Positions 8,529 through 16,197 of a stretch of DNA of 34,738 nucleotides are shown in pieces (the stretch's first letter is position 1; each line of letters opens with the position of its first letter). This stretch comes from Natronomonas sp. GTDB lineage: Archaea > Halobacteriota > Halobacteria > Halobacteriales > Haloarculaceae. The notes below the pieces were generated by a model. The model worked only from the letters and a program-made list of their open reading frames with translations, was not told the origin of the DNA and did not search any database. The DNA is taken from NCBI RefSeq assembly GCF_028274965.1, contig NZ_JAQCNO010000039.1:1-34738 (forward strand), read 5' to 3'. The translations under genes were made by a program, and so were the position numbers.

Positions 8529-8586
8529 GAAACCGTTTCCCTCCCGGTTCGGGGCCCGCGCCGCTTTCTTTCGTCCACCGAACCGC

Positions 8587-9516
8587 TCAGACCTCGGTGA
8601 ACCACTCGCTGTACCCGCCGAGACGCCCCTCGATGAGATCGAAGAACTGCTGTTGGAGCTCCTCGGTGATCGGGCCGCGCGTCCCGTTGCCGATCTCGGT
8701 GTCGTCGACGCTTCTGATCGGCGTGACCTCCGCCGCGGTCCCGGTGAAAAACAGCTCGTCGGCGGTGTAGAGCTGCCCCCGTCCGATCGACGCCTCCTCG
8801 TTGACCGTGTACCCGAGATCCCGGGCGAGCTCGATGACCGTATCGCGGGTGATCCCGTCGAGGATGGACTCGGAGACGCCGGTCGTGAACAGCTCGCCGT
8901 CGTTGATCATGAAGATGTTCTCGCCGGGGCCTTCGGCGACCTTACCCTCCTTGTTGAGGACGATGGCCTCGACGTAGCCGTTGCGGCGCGCCTCCTCGCC
9001 GGCCAGCATGGAGTTGAGATACGGCCCGGTCGCTTTCACGTTGGTCGGGATCTGACTCGAGGCGTGTTTCCGCCACGAGGAGACCATGACGTCGACGCCG
9101 TTCTCGATCGCGTCCTCGCCGAGGTACGCCCCCCACGGCCAGCAGGCGACCATCGTCTTCGAGGGGCAGTCCTTCGGGGACACCCCAAGCGAGTCGTAGC
9201 CGTAGTACACCAGCGGACGGATGTAACACGAGCGCAGGTCCTGTTCGCGGATCAACGTCAGCGTCGCGTCGGTGATCTCCTCGCGGGTGTGCCCGATGTC
9301 GTGATCGAGCACCTTCGCGGAGTCGAACAGCCGCTCGACGTGTTCGTCCCACCGGAACAGCGCCGGACCGCTCTCGGTGTCGTAACACCGCGCGCCCTCG
9401 AAGACCCCGGTTCCGTAGTGCAGCGAGTGCGTCAGGACGTGGGTCTGTGCGTCGTCCCAATCGACGAACTCGCCGTCCATCCAGATGGTGTCGACGTCCA
9501 TCTCCTCGAAAGACAT
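8587..9516 (-). CDS. ilvE: Branched-chain amino acid aminotransferase (class IV PLP)
   Basis: Transfers the amino group between glutamate and the 2-keto acids of valine, leucine and isoleucine. It is 309 aa, full length. The PLP lysine is Lys161 in PTNVKATGPYLNS. Other family marks are HSLHYGTGVFEGARCY near the N-terminus, YIRPLVYYGY, VAEGPGENIF (193-202) and FFTGTAAEVTPI. ATG 9516 is chosen because MSFEEMDVDTIWMDGE is the family start; the frame runs open upstream into the neighbouring promoter. It is divergent from the methyltransferase gene with 103 bp between starts; CATTACG about 26 bp upstream may be its TATA element. Confidence 0.93.
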   Translation of the reverse strand: MSFEEMDVDTIWMDGEFVDWDDAQTHVLTHSLHYGTGVFEGARCYDTESGPALFRWDEHVERLFDSAKVLDHDIGHTREEITDATLTLIREQDLRSCYIRPLVYYGYDSLGVSPKDCPSKTMVACWPWGAYLGEDAIENGVDVMVSSWRKHASSQIPTNVKATGPYLNSMLAGEEARRNGYVEAIVLNKEGKVAEGPGENIFMINDGELFTTGVSESILDGITRDTVIELARDLGYTVNEEASIGRGQLYTADELFFTGTAAEVTPIRSVDDTEIGNGTRGPITEELQQQFFDLIEGRLGGYSEWFTEV

Positions 9517-9588
9517 GGTTCGACTGTGGAGGCGCCCCGTAATGAGTGTTGACGGTTTCGCCGCCGCTCGGCTCCGGAAAACCGGGGA

Positions 9589-9596
9589 GTTATGCC
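9589..9596 (+). promoter_or_regulatory. TATA-like box for the methyltransferase gene
   Basis: GTTATGCC is centred about 28 bp upstream of ATG 9620, which fits a leaderless transcript and supports that start over the long open frame upstream. Confidence 0.45.
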
Positions 9597-9619
9597 CCGA
9601 TAGCCCCAACGAAACGCCG

Positions 9620-10294
9620 ATGGGAGTGCTCGAAGACAAGGCCCGCGCGCGCCTGTTCTACAGATACCTCTCGCGGGTCTACGACCGGATCAACCCGTTC
9701 ATCTGGAACGAGGAGATGCGCGACGAGGCCCTCGAGTGGTTCGGTATCGAGGCGGGCGACCGCGTCCTTGACGTCGGCTGCGGCACCGGCTTTGCGACCG
9801 AGGGGCTGTTGGGCTACACCGACGACGTCTGGGGCCTCGACCAGTCGGCACACCAACTCGAGCGGGCGTTCTCGAAGTTCGGCAAGCGCGGGCGGGTGAG
9901 TTTTCACCGCGGCGACGCCGAGCGGCTCCCCTTCGCCGACGACGCCTTCGACGCCTACTGGTCGTCGGGTTCGATCGAGTACTGGCCCGACCCCGTCGCG
10001 GCGCTCCGGGAGGCCCGCCGCGTCACGAAGCCCGGCGGGCCGGTCCTCGTCGTCGGCCCGGACTACCCCGAAACGACGCTTTTCGGCGCGCTCGCCGACG
10101 CGATCATGCTGTTTTACGACGAGAGCGAGGCCGACCGGATGTTCGCCGAGGCGGGCTTCGAGGAGTTCGAACACCGGATCCAGCAGCGCGCCCCCGGAAC
10201 GCCCCGGGCGATCACCACGCTCGCCCGCGTCCCGGCGGACACTCCGACCGGGGCGGAGACGGCCGAACGGACGGCGCCGACCGGATCGGATTAG
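9620..10294 (+). CDS. SAM-dependent methyltransferase, MPBQ/quinone methyltransferase-like
   Basis: A 224-aa class I SAM methyltransferase: motif I VLDVGCGTGFAT (49-60), an acidic loop after WGLDQS, and a post-motif region RVTKPGGPVLVVGPD. The N-terminus (LFYRYLSRVYDRINPFIWNE, then MRDEALE) closely resembles plant and cyanobacterial 2-methyl-6-phytyl-benzoquinone methyltransferase (VTE3), which methylates a prenylated quinol ring. In a haloarchaeon the likely substrate is a demethylmenaquinone or related prenylquinol; that is inference. The last ~25 residues (TPTGAETAERTAP...) are a low-complexity tail. The stop overlaps the stop of the convergent pilin gene by 3 bp. Confidence 0.8.
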   Translation: MGVLEDKARARLFYRYLSRVYDRINPFIWNEEMRDEALEWFGIEAGDRVLDVGCGTGFATEGLLGYTDDVWGLDQSAHQLERAFSKFGKRGRVSFHRGDAERLPFADDAFDAYWSSGSIEYWPDPVAALREARRVTKPGGPVLVVGPDYPETTLFGALADAIMLFYDESEADRMFAEAGFEEFEHRIQQRAPGTPRAITTLARVPADTPTGAETAERTAPTGSD

Positions 10295-10812
10295 ACGGTC
10301 GTCTCGACCGCCGCGACGCTCCGGCCGGCGACCGACACGCGGACGCTGACCGTCTCCCCCGACCGCACCGCCGGATCGTTCGTCCCCGCGATCCGGAACG
10401 ACGCCGCCTCGCCGGCGCTCCACTCGCCGGTCGTTGCGCTGTTGAACGCGCCGGTCGGGGCGCTCCCAAACCCCCGCGCCGAGAAGAACGGCACCGGGGG
10501 CTGCCGTTCGAGCGGTTTGCCGCCGATCCGGACGTACAGCCCGACTTCCGCCGGATCGAGGCTGTTGCCGCCACGGTGGACGAGCGTCACCTCGCCGGAG
10601 GGGTCGGCCGTAACCGAGAACGACGCGCCCGTCCCCGTTCCTGTCCCCGCCCCCGCCACCGGAGACCCCTCCGTTCCGGCCGTCGGGCCGATCGGGGCCA
10701 CGCCGCCCGCCCCGCCGCCGAGGACGGACGCGGCCAGAACGCTCGCGAGCACGGCCGTTACCGCCACGAGACAGACGACGCCGACGACCGGGGAGACCCC
10801 ACGCTCGGCCAT
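10291..10812 (-). CDS. Type IV pilin-like protein (archaeal pilin N-domain)
   Basis: A 173-aa exported protein with a class III signal. The short charged leader MAER is followed by GVSPVVGVVCLVAVTAVLAS, the conserved GVSPV(I/V)GV hydrophobic helix of haloarchaeal pilins that is cut by the prepilin peptidase PibD. The rest is a Gly/Thr-rich linker (about 33-62) and a beta-rich domain ending SVRVSVAGRSVAAVETTV. It could be an adhesion pilin subunit or a minor pilin; no pilus ATPase or membrane platform gene is nearby. The next gene upstream on the same strand (secreted coiled-coil protein) ends 64 bp away, so co-transcription is possible, but a strong TATA box precedes this gene. Confidence 0.82.
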   Translation of the reverse strand: MAERGVSPVVGVVCLVAVTAVLASVLAASVLGGGAGGVAPIGPTAGTEGSPVAGAGTGTGTGASFSVTADPSGEVTLVHRGGNSLDPAEVGLYVRIGGKPLERQPPVPFFSARGFGSAPTGAFNSATTGEWSAGEAASFRIAGTNDPAVRSGETVSVRVSVAGRSVAAVETTV

Positions 10813-10832
10813 GCGTTCGTTCGCCGCGTCAT

Positions 10833-10842
10833 GGTATAAAAA
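10833..10842 (-). promoter_or_regulatory. TATA box for the pilin-like gene
   Basis: On the minus strand it reads TTTTTATACC, centred about 26 bp upstream of the ATG at 10812. It implies a leaderless transcript initiated in the gap after the preceding gene. Confidence 0.6.
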
Positions 10843-10876
10843 CGATCGGCGGATCGCCCCCTCCCCGTCCGCCCGG

Positions 10877-12091
10877 TCAGTCGAACCGGGTCTCGAGCGT
10901 CACCGACCCGCCCTCGTGGGTCGCGTTTATCTCCGTCGGGCCGCGGGGGGCGACCGTCCACAACCGGTCCGCGCCCGTGGTGCCGATCGTCTCGCCGTCG
11001 AGTGCGACCGTCCCGTCGACGCGCTCGCCGGTCGCCGGGTCGAGGAGTTCGACGCCGAGCGGACCGCCGGCGCGGGTCGTCTCGACGACGAGACGGAGGC
11101 CCTCGCCCCGCCGCGTGACCGTCGTCGTCGGCATCGCCCCGGGATCCAACCGCTGTTGCTCGTAGAGCACGTTCCTCGAGCCGCTGTCGAGGAACGTCCC
11201 CAGTTGGCCGTGGGGGTGCTCGGCCCGGAGTTGGTACAGCCGGACCTGCGCCGGGCCGATCGCGTCGATCGCCCCGAAGCTCCGGATCGCCCACGGGTAG
11301 AGTTCGCTGAACCGATCGAGCGCCGGCGAGGGGTTACCGCCGTACTGGTCGGTGACGTCGGCCCGCTTCGCCGTCGGGTCGTGGGCCGCCCGGAGGTACC
11401 GGCCGCTTGCCGGATCGACCGTCGCCACCGCGATACCGTCGCCCGTCGTCTCGACGTGGAACCGCGAACTCGAGGCGCCCCCGATCGCGCCGCTTAGCTC
11501 CGCTCTGGTCGGCCCGCTCATCGGAACGAGCCGGACCCGCTCGGTCGCCGCCCGCTCGGCGATCCCGTCGGCGCCGACGTCGTCGGCGCGCTCCTCGAGC
11601 CACACCAGCGCCTCGTCGGTCGCCTCCGCCTCGCGGTGCGTCGTCGCGAGCGTCCGAAGCAGCCCGTCGGCACCCCGCTGCCCGCCGTTGAACTCGCGTA
11701 TCGCCGTCCGCTCGTTCGCTTCGAGCGCGTCGACGCGGGTCGAAAGCCGCTCGATCCCGTCCTCAAGGACGGCGGTCCGCTCGGCGTCGGTCTCGGCGTT
11801 CTCGTACTGTCGCTGGAGCGTCTCCAGGGCGTACACGCTGCGGAGTTCGCCCGCCTCGGCCTCGATCGCCCCGGAGACGTCGATGCCCGCCGTCTCGCTT
11901 TCGCTTCGGTCGATCGACTCCGGCCGCGGGGAGAGATAGCCCGAACTGTTCTCGACGGGGCGGACGGTCATCGATCGGTCGACGCCGCCGTCGGTCTGCT
12001 CGGCGCCGTCGGCGGCGCCCGAGACGGCCACGCCACCGATCGCCGCGAGACAGAGGAGGAACGCGGCGGCGAACGCGGGGAACCGGTTCAT
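10877..12091 (-). CDS. Secreted/cell-surface coiled-coil protein, haloarchaeal
   Basis: A 404-aa protein with a Sec-type signal peptide (hydrophobic core AFAAAFLLCLAAIGGVAVSGA, end near residue 29). A helical, Glu/Arg-rich region at about 70-170 is likely coiled coil (ALETLQRQYENAETDAERTA). The second half is beta-rich. There is no C-terminal anchor. ATG 12091 is chosen for the signal peptide and for a TATA-like GTTTTTGT 27 bp upstream; the frame stays open further up without a sensible N-terminus. It is divergent from the membrane-tethered regulator at 12254, with 162 bp shared between them. I believe the two belong to paired haloarchaeal families; function unknown. Confidence 0.78.
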   Translation of the reverse strand: MNRFPAFAAAFLLCLAAIGGVAVSGAADGAEQTDGGVDRSMTVRPVENSSGYLSPRPESIDRSESETAGIDVSGAIEAEAGELRSVYALETLQRQYENAETDAERTAVLEDGIERLSTRVDALEANERTAIREFNGGQRGADGLLRTLATTHREAEATDEALVWLEERADDVGADGIAERAATERVRLVPMSGPTRAELSGAIGGASSSRFHVETTGDGIAVATVDPASGRYLRAAHDPTAKRADVTDQYGGNPSPALDRFSELYPWAIRSFGAIDAIGPAQVRLYQLRAEHPHGQLGTFLDSGSRNVLYEQQRLDPGAMPTTTVTRRGEGLRLVVETTRAGGPLGVELLDPATGERVDGTVALDGETIGTTGADRLWTVAPRGPTEINATHEGGSVTLETRFD

Positions 12092-12113
12092 ACCGCGGGT
12101 GTCGTCCCCGACG

Positions 12114-12122
12114 AACAAAAAC
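12114..12122 (-). promoter_or_regulatory. TATA-like box for the secreted coiled-coil gene
   Basis: The minus-strand GTTTTTGT is about 27 bp upstream of the ATG at 12091. On the opposite strand of the same 162-bp divergent region, GTTTTATCC (12201-12209) and GCGTTTTGC (12221-12229) are candidate promoters for the regulator gene. Confidence 0.45.
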
Positions 12123-12253
12123 CCGACCGTCCCGACCGGCGACAGACGGGCGGGCGAGGACGGCCGAGAGCGGCCGAGACCGTTCACGGAGCGCGGAGAC
12201 GTTTTATCCCCGGATGGAAAGCGTTTTGCGGTGGGGCTGTCGATGCACAACCC

Positions 12254-13447
12254 ATGCGGTACCGGGTCCCCCTCCTGCTGTGTGCCCTCCTCGTGTGCCT
12301 CGTGGCGGTCGGTCCTCCCCCGGCCGCCGCCCAGCCGCAGGCCGGCGAGACGCACCTCGACGCACAGCTCCTCGAGAACGGCGACGCGCGATGGAACGTC
12401 ACGGTCGCGATCGCGATCGAGGAGGGCGAGCGGGCGGACTTCGAGGCGTTCGCCGAGCGCTTCGAGGCCGGCGAGGAACGCCTCGGGTTCGGGGTCGAGG
12501 CCTTCGAGCGGGCGGCCGCCGAATCGGCCGCGGCCAGCGGGCGCGACATGGAGATACGGTCGGTCCGCCGCGAGGCGGAGATCGTCGAACCCTCCGATGA
12601 GGGGGCGGCCGACGCCGTCGGAGTGCTCCGGGTCAGGTTCCGGTGGGCCTCGTTCGCCCGCGTCGAGGAGGACGGGACCCTGATCGTCGACGACACGTTC
12701 AACACGTCCGAGGGAACGTGGCTTCCGGGCCTCACCGCCGATCAGTCCCTGACGATCAGGGCTCCGCCCGGCTACGCCGGCCCGACGACCTCCCCGATCG
12801 GGGCGGACGGCGGTGACCTCCGCTGGGAGGGCCCCGAGACGTTCGAACCCGGATACTTCACCATCGTGTACCCGCCCGGGACGACCGCTCCGGGCACGAA
12901 CGTCACCCTGCCGACCGTCCTCGTCGCCGGCGCGTTGGTGTTGAGCGGCTCGGCGCTGGTCCTCGGGTTGTACCTGCTCGCCGCCCGCCGGCGCACGGAC
13001 GATGACGGCGACGCGCCGGCGGCCGGCACAGCCGGCGAGGGACGCTCTGACGCCGATCTCGATCCCGGCGCCGACCCTGGCTCTGCCCCCGACGCCGACC
13101 GCGGTTCCGACCCCGATCTCGACGCCGACGCCGTCGGCGACACGCGACGCTCGGGGGCGGACGCCTCCGCCGCCGACCCGCCGCCCGAGGAGGCCGACGC
13201 CGAACCGGACCTCGAACTCCTCTCGGACGAGGAGCGAGTCGAGTACCTCCTAGAGCGGAACGGCGGCCGGATGAAGCAGGCGACCATCGTCAAGGAGACC
13301 GGCTGGTCGAACGCGAAGGTCTCACAGCTGCTTTCGGCGATGGACGACAACGACCGGGTCGACAAACTCCGGATCGGTAGGGAGAACCTCATCAGCCTCC
13401 CCGGCGAGGGCGTCGGCGACATCGATCCCGGCTCCGACGACGCCTGA
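12254..13447 (+). CDS. Membrane-tethered winged-helix regulator with extracellular domain
   Basis: A 397-aa protein in four parts. A signal peptide or N-terminal anchor (LLLCALLVCLVAVGPPPAAA) is followed by an extracellular beta-rich domain (about 28-208) with a late EPGYFTIVYPPG. Next comes one transmembrane helix (about 218-242, TVLVAGALVLSGSALVLGLYLLA). A long Asp/Pro/Ala-rich cytoplasmic linker (about 245-320) precedes a C-terminal winged helix: LSDEERVEYLLERNGGRMKQATIV, then KETGWSNAKVSQLLSAMDDN as the recognition part. This layout implies a one-component sensor that reads a surface signal and acts on DNA while tethered. It is divergent from a secreted protein that could be its ligand, target or regulated gene (inference). 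Confidence 0.85.
   Translation: MRYRVPLLLCALLVCLVAVGPPPAAAQPQAGETHLDAQLLENGDARWNVTVAIAIEEGERADFEAFAERFEAGEERLGFGVEAFERAAAESAAASGRDMEIRSVRREAEIVEPSDEGAADAVGVLRVRFRWASFARVEEDGTLIVDDTFNTSEGTWLPGLTADQSLTIRAPPGYAGPTTSPIGADGGDLRWEGPETFEPGYFTIVYPPGTTAPGTNVTLPTVLVAGALVLSGSALVLGLYLLAARRRTDDDGDAPAAGTAGEGRSDADLDPGADPGSAPDADRGSDPDLDADAVGDTRRSGADASAADPPPEEADAEPDLELLSDEERVEYLLERNGGRMKQATIVKETGWSNAKVSQLLSAMDDNDRVDKLRIGRENLISLPGEGVGDIDPGSDDA
13049..13137 (+). repeat. Low-complexity Asp/Pro/Ala coding repeat (linker)
   Basis: Imperfect repeats of short units encoding DADLDPGADP-like stretches inside the tethered regulator. They form an acidic, unstructured linker between the membrane helix and the DNA-binding domain. 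Such repeats are prone to length change between strains. Confidence 0.6.
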
Positions 13448-13510
13448 CCGGCCGACCGGACGCCGCCGACAACCCGCCCGACCGAGCCCGCGAACGTACG
13501 ATACGGAAAC

Positions 13511-13518
13511 GTTTAATC
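13511..13518 (+). promoter_or_regulatory. TATA box for etfBA
   Basis: GTTTAATC is centred 36 bp before ATG 13551, so a short 5' untranslated leader of roughly 10 nt is predicted, unlike most genes here. Confidence 0.5.
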
Positions 13519-13550
13519 ACGAACGACCGTGTATAGTACTCACTAGCCTC

Positions 13551-14345
13551 ATGAAAATACTCGTCACTGTCAAAGAGGTCGCCGAGGTGGACGACGAGTT
13601 CGAGATCGACGGACTCGACATCGCCGAGGGGTCCCTCGAATACGATCTCAACGAGTGGGACGATTACGCCATCGAGGAAGCCGTCACAATAAGCGAGGCC
13701 CGCGACGATGTCGAGGTCGTCACCGTCACCGTCGGCCCGGAGCGCGCCGAGGAGACGATCCGCATGGCCCTGGCGAAAGGCGCCGACCGCGCCGTCCGGG
13801 TGTGGGACGACGCCATCGAGGACGCGCAGTTCCTCGATGTCGACGCGAAGGCCGAACTCCTCGGGGCCGTCGCGGCCGAGGAGGAGCCCGACCTCGTTCT
13901 CTCGGGCGTGCAGGCGGGCGACGACTCCAACGGCGCGACCGGGGTCGCCCTCGCCGAGACGATCGGCTTCGAGTGGGCCGCCGTCGTGAACCAACTCGAC
14001 CTCGACGCCGACGCCGGCGTCGCCTCCGTCCACCGCGAACTCGAGGGCGGCATCGAGGAGCTCACCGACGTCGACCTGCCGGCCGTGTTGACGATCCAGA
14101 CCGGGATCAACGAGCCGCGCTACGCCAGCCTGCGCGGCATCCGGCAGGCGCAGCGAAAGCCCCTCGAGGTCCGCTCGCTCGAGGACCTCGGACTCGATCC
14201 CTCGGTCGTCGAGTCCCCCCTCGAGCGCACGTCGATGTACGAGCCCACCTCCGAGAGCGACGCGACCGTCTGGCAGGGCAGCGCCGACGAGACCGCCGAG
14301 TCGCTGGCCTCGCTGCTCCGCGAGAAGGGGGTGATCGAGGGATGA
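13551..14345 (+). CDS. etfB: Electron transfer flavoprotein beta subunit
   Basis: The small subunit of the FAD/AMP electron carrier that takes electrons from acyl-CoA and other dehydrogenases. It is 264 aa. Family marks: MKILVTVKEVAEVDDEFEI start, LNEWDDYAIEEAV, nucleotide-binding GVQAGDDSNGATGVALAE, and the conserved C-terminal block LPAVLTIQTGINEPRYASLRGI with AQRKPL. It overlaps etfA by 4 bp (ATGA), indicating translational coupling. No fixC/fixX-like or ETF:quinone oxidoreductase gene is adjacent; partner dehydrogenases could include the acyl-CoA pathway hinted at by the synthetase at 19.6 kb. Confidence 0.95.
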   Translation: MKILVTVKEVAEVDDEFEIDGLDIAEGSLEYDLNEWDDYAIEEAVTISEARDDVEVVTVTVGPERAEETIRMALAKGADRAVRVWDDAIEDAQFLDVDAKAELLGAVAAEEEPDLVLSGVQAGDDSNGATGVALAETIGFEWAAVVNQLDLDADAGVASVHRELEGGIEELTDVDLPAVLTIQTGINEPRYASLRGIRQAQRKPLEVRSLEDLGLDPSVVESPLERTSMYEPTSESDATVWQGSADETAESLASLLREKGVIEG

Positions 14346-15310
14346 CCGTCCTCGCGGTCGCCGAACACCGACGCGGCGACCTCCGGGACGTCTCGCTCGA
14401 GCTCGTGACCGCCGGCCGCGAACTGGCCGACGAACTGGACACCGACCTCGCCGTTGCGGTCGTCGGCGGCGACGTCGACGCCTTCGCCGGGCGACTCGAC
14501 CGCGAGGGGGTCGACACGATCTACACCGTCTCCGAGGGCGAGGAGTTCAACCACGGCGTCTACACGCAGGCCGTCGAGCAGTTGCACGCGGATCTCGACC
14601 CGACCGCGCTGTTGGTGCCGAACTCGGTGAACGGACTCGACTACGCGCCGGCCGTGGCCGACGACCTCGGCCTGTCGCTCGTCACCGATGTCGTCGCCTT
14701 CGAGGGCGGCGATCCGATCGAGGTTATCAGAGAGCAGTACGGCGGCAAAGTCGAGACGACCTACGACGTCGAGGCCGACCAGTACGTGTTGACGATCCGG
14801 CCCGCCGAGTGGCCGGCCGCCGAGGCTTCCGGCGACGCGACGACCGAGGCCTTCGAGGCCGACATCGACGAGGCGGCCCTCGGAACGACGGTCAACGGCT
14901 TCGAGGAGGTCGCCGGCGGCGACGTCGACATCACCGAGGCGGACGTGCTCGTCTCGGTCGGTCGGGGGATCGAAGACGAGGAGAACATCCCGCTGATCGA
15001 GGAACTCGCGGACGCGCTGGGCGCGACCCTCTCGTCGTCGCGGCCCATCGTCGACAACGGCTGGCTGCCGCAGAACCGCCAGGTCGGCCAGTCCGGGAAG
15101 GTGGTCACGCCGGACGTGTACATCGCCATCGGCATCTCCGGGGCCGTCCAGCACGTCGCCGGCATGAAGGGCTCAGACACGATCGTCGCGATCAACACCG
15201 ACCCGAACGCGCCGATCTACGACATCGCCGATTACGGCATCGTGGACGACCTCTTCGAGGTCGTGCCCGAACTCATCGAGCAGTTCGGCGGCGAAGCGCC
15301 AGACCTCTAA
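14342..15310 (+). CDS. etfA: Electron transfer flavoprotein alpha subunit
   Basis: The large ETF subunit, 322 aa, which binds the redox FAD. The C-terminal FAD domain carries the full signature: SRPIVDNGWLP, RQVGQSGKVVTPDVYIAIG, SGAVQHVAGMKGSDTIVAIN, and ADYGIVDDLFEVVPELIEQ. The N-terminal domain (about 1-190) is the usual adenine-nucleotide-fold half. ATG 14342 lies inside the etfB stop (ATGA overlap). The genes are a tight two-gene operon; transcription seems to end in the GC-rich 107 bp before trpC, which has its own promoter signals. Confidence 0.95.
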   Translation: MTVLAVAEHRRGDLRDVSLELVTAGRELADELDTDLAVAVVGGDVDAFAGRLDREGVDTIYTVSEGEEFNHGVYTQAVEQLHADLDPTALLVPNSVNGLDYAPAVADDLGLSLVTDVVAFEGGDPIEVIREQYGGKVETTYDVEADQYVLTIRPAEWPAAEASGDATTEAFEADIDEAALGTTVNGFEEVAGGDVDITEADVLVSVGRGIEDEENIPLIEELADALGATLSSSRPIVDNGWLPQNRQVGQSGKVVTPDVYIAIGISGAVQHVAGMKGSDTIVAINTDPNAPIYDIADYGIVDDLFEVVPELIEQFGGEAPDL

Positions 15311-15383
15311 CCCCCCCGCGCCGCCGCGCGCCCGCCTTCGTCGACCGCGACCCCGAGTGGGCGTTGCGCCCCTGAGACGCAAC

Positions 15384-15414
15384 CCTTATGTTCAAATGCG
15401 TGCGTTAATGTACA
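15384..15414 (+). promoter_or_regulatory. trpC promoter with possible TRP-box-like hexamers
   Basis: The TATA-like element CCTTATG (15384-15390) lies about 30 bp before ATG 15418. TGTTCA (15389-15394) and TGTACA (15409-15414) lie exactly 20 bp apart, overlapping the TATA element and the predicted start site. TGTACA is the TRP-box core bound by the methanogen repressor TrpY. Whether a haloarchaeal TrpY-like protein uses it here is inference from two short words. Confidence 0.35.
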
Positions 15415-15417
15415 GTA

Positions 15418-16194
15418 ATGAACACCACGGACGGGATCGCGCCGGCCGTCGCGTCGATACTCGAAGCGGCCGAGGACCGAACCGGCGGCTCGGAGCCGCT
15501 GTCGGTGACGCCGCGGTCGCTGCCAGAGGCCCTCGCGGCCGCCGAGGCCGACGGCCGCGTCCCGATCGTCGCGGAGATCAAACCGACGAGCCCGACGACC
15601 GAGGGCGAGCGAACCGACGACCCCGCGGCCCTGGCCCGCGGGATGGTCGAGGGCGGCGCAGCGGCGCTGTCCGTGCTGACGGAGCCGACGCACTTCGGCG
15701 GGTCGCCGGACGCCCTCGAAGCGGTCCGGGAGGCCGTCGACGTCCCGGTGCTCCGGAAGGACTTCCTGCTCCGTGAGGCCCACCTCGACGTCGTGGCCGC
15801 GGACGTCGTTCTGCTCATCGCCCGGTTCGTCGAGGACCTCGCGGGGCTGGTCGAGGCGGCCCGCGACCGGGGGTTTCAGGTGCTCGTCGAGGTCCACACC
15901 GAGGCCGAACTGCGGACGGCCTTAGAGGCGGGCGCGGACATCGTCGGCGTGAACAACCGCGACCTGGCGGCCCTTGAGGTCGACCTCGGGACGTTCGAGC
16001 GGGTCGCCGGGTCGGTTCCGGCAACGACCCGCGAAAGCGTCACCCTGATAGCTGAAAGCGGCGTATCGACGCCCGAAGACGTCTCGCGGATGCGCCGGGC
16101 GGGTGCCGACGGCCTGCTCGTCGGGTCGGCGATCATGGACGGCGACGTCCGGGCGAACGCGGCGCGACTCACCGGCGGTTCGACGGAGGAGTGA
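15418..16194 (+). CDS. trpC: Indole-3-glycerol phosphate synthase
   Basis: Closes the indole ring: CdRP to indole-3-glycerol phosphate, in tryptophan synthesis. It is 258 aa and a single-function TIM barrel (no TrpF fusion). Family marks: [13 protein letters not shown] (catalytic Lys in EIKP), [18 protein letters not shown] (catalytic Lys), [21 protein letters not shown] and the phosphate-binding GLLVGSAIM near the end. It is first in trpCBA with a 3-bp gap to trpB. Anthranilate-stage genes (trpEGDF) are not in the window, consistent with the split trp clusters known in haloarchaea. Confidence 0.95.
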   Translation: MNTTDGIAPAVASILEAAEDRTGGSEPLSVTPRSLPEALAAAEADGRVPIVAEIKPTSPTTEGERTDDPAALARGMVEGGAAALSVLTEPTHFGGSPDALEAVREAVDVPVLRKDFLLREAHLDVVAADVVLLIARFVEDLAGLVEAARDRGFQVLVEVHTEAELRTALEAGADIVGVNNRDLAALEVDLGTFERVAGSVPATTRESVTLIAESGVSTPEDVSRMRRAGADGLLVGSAIMDGDVRANAARLTGGSTEE

Positions 16195-16197
16195 CCC

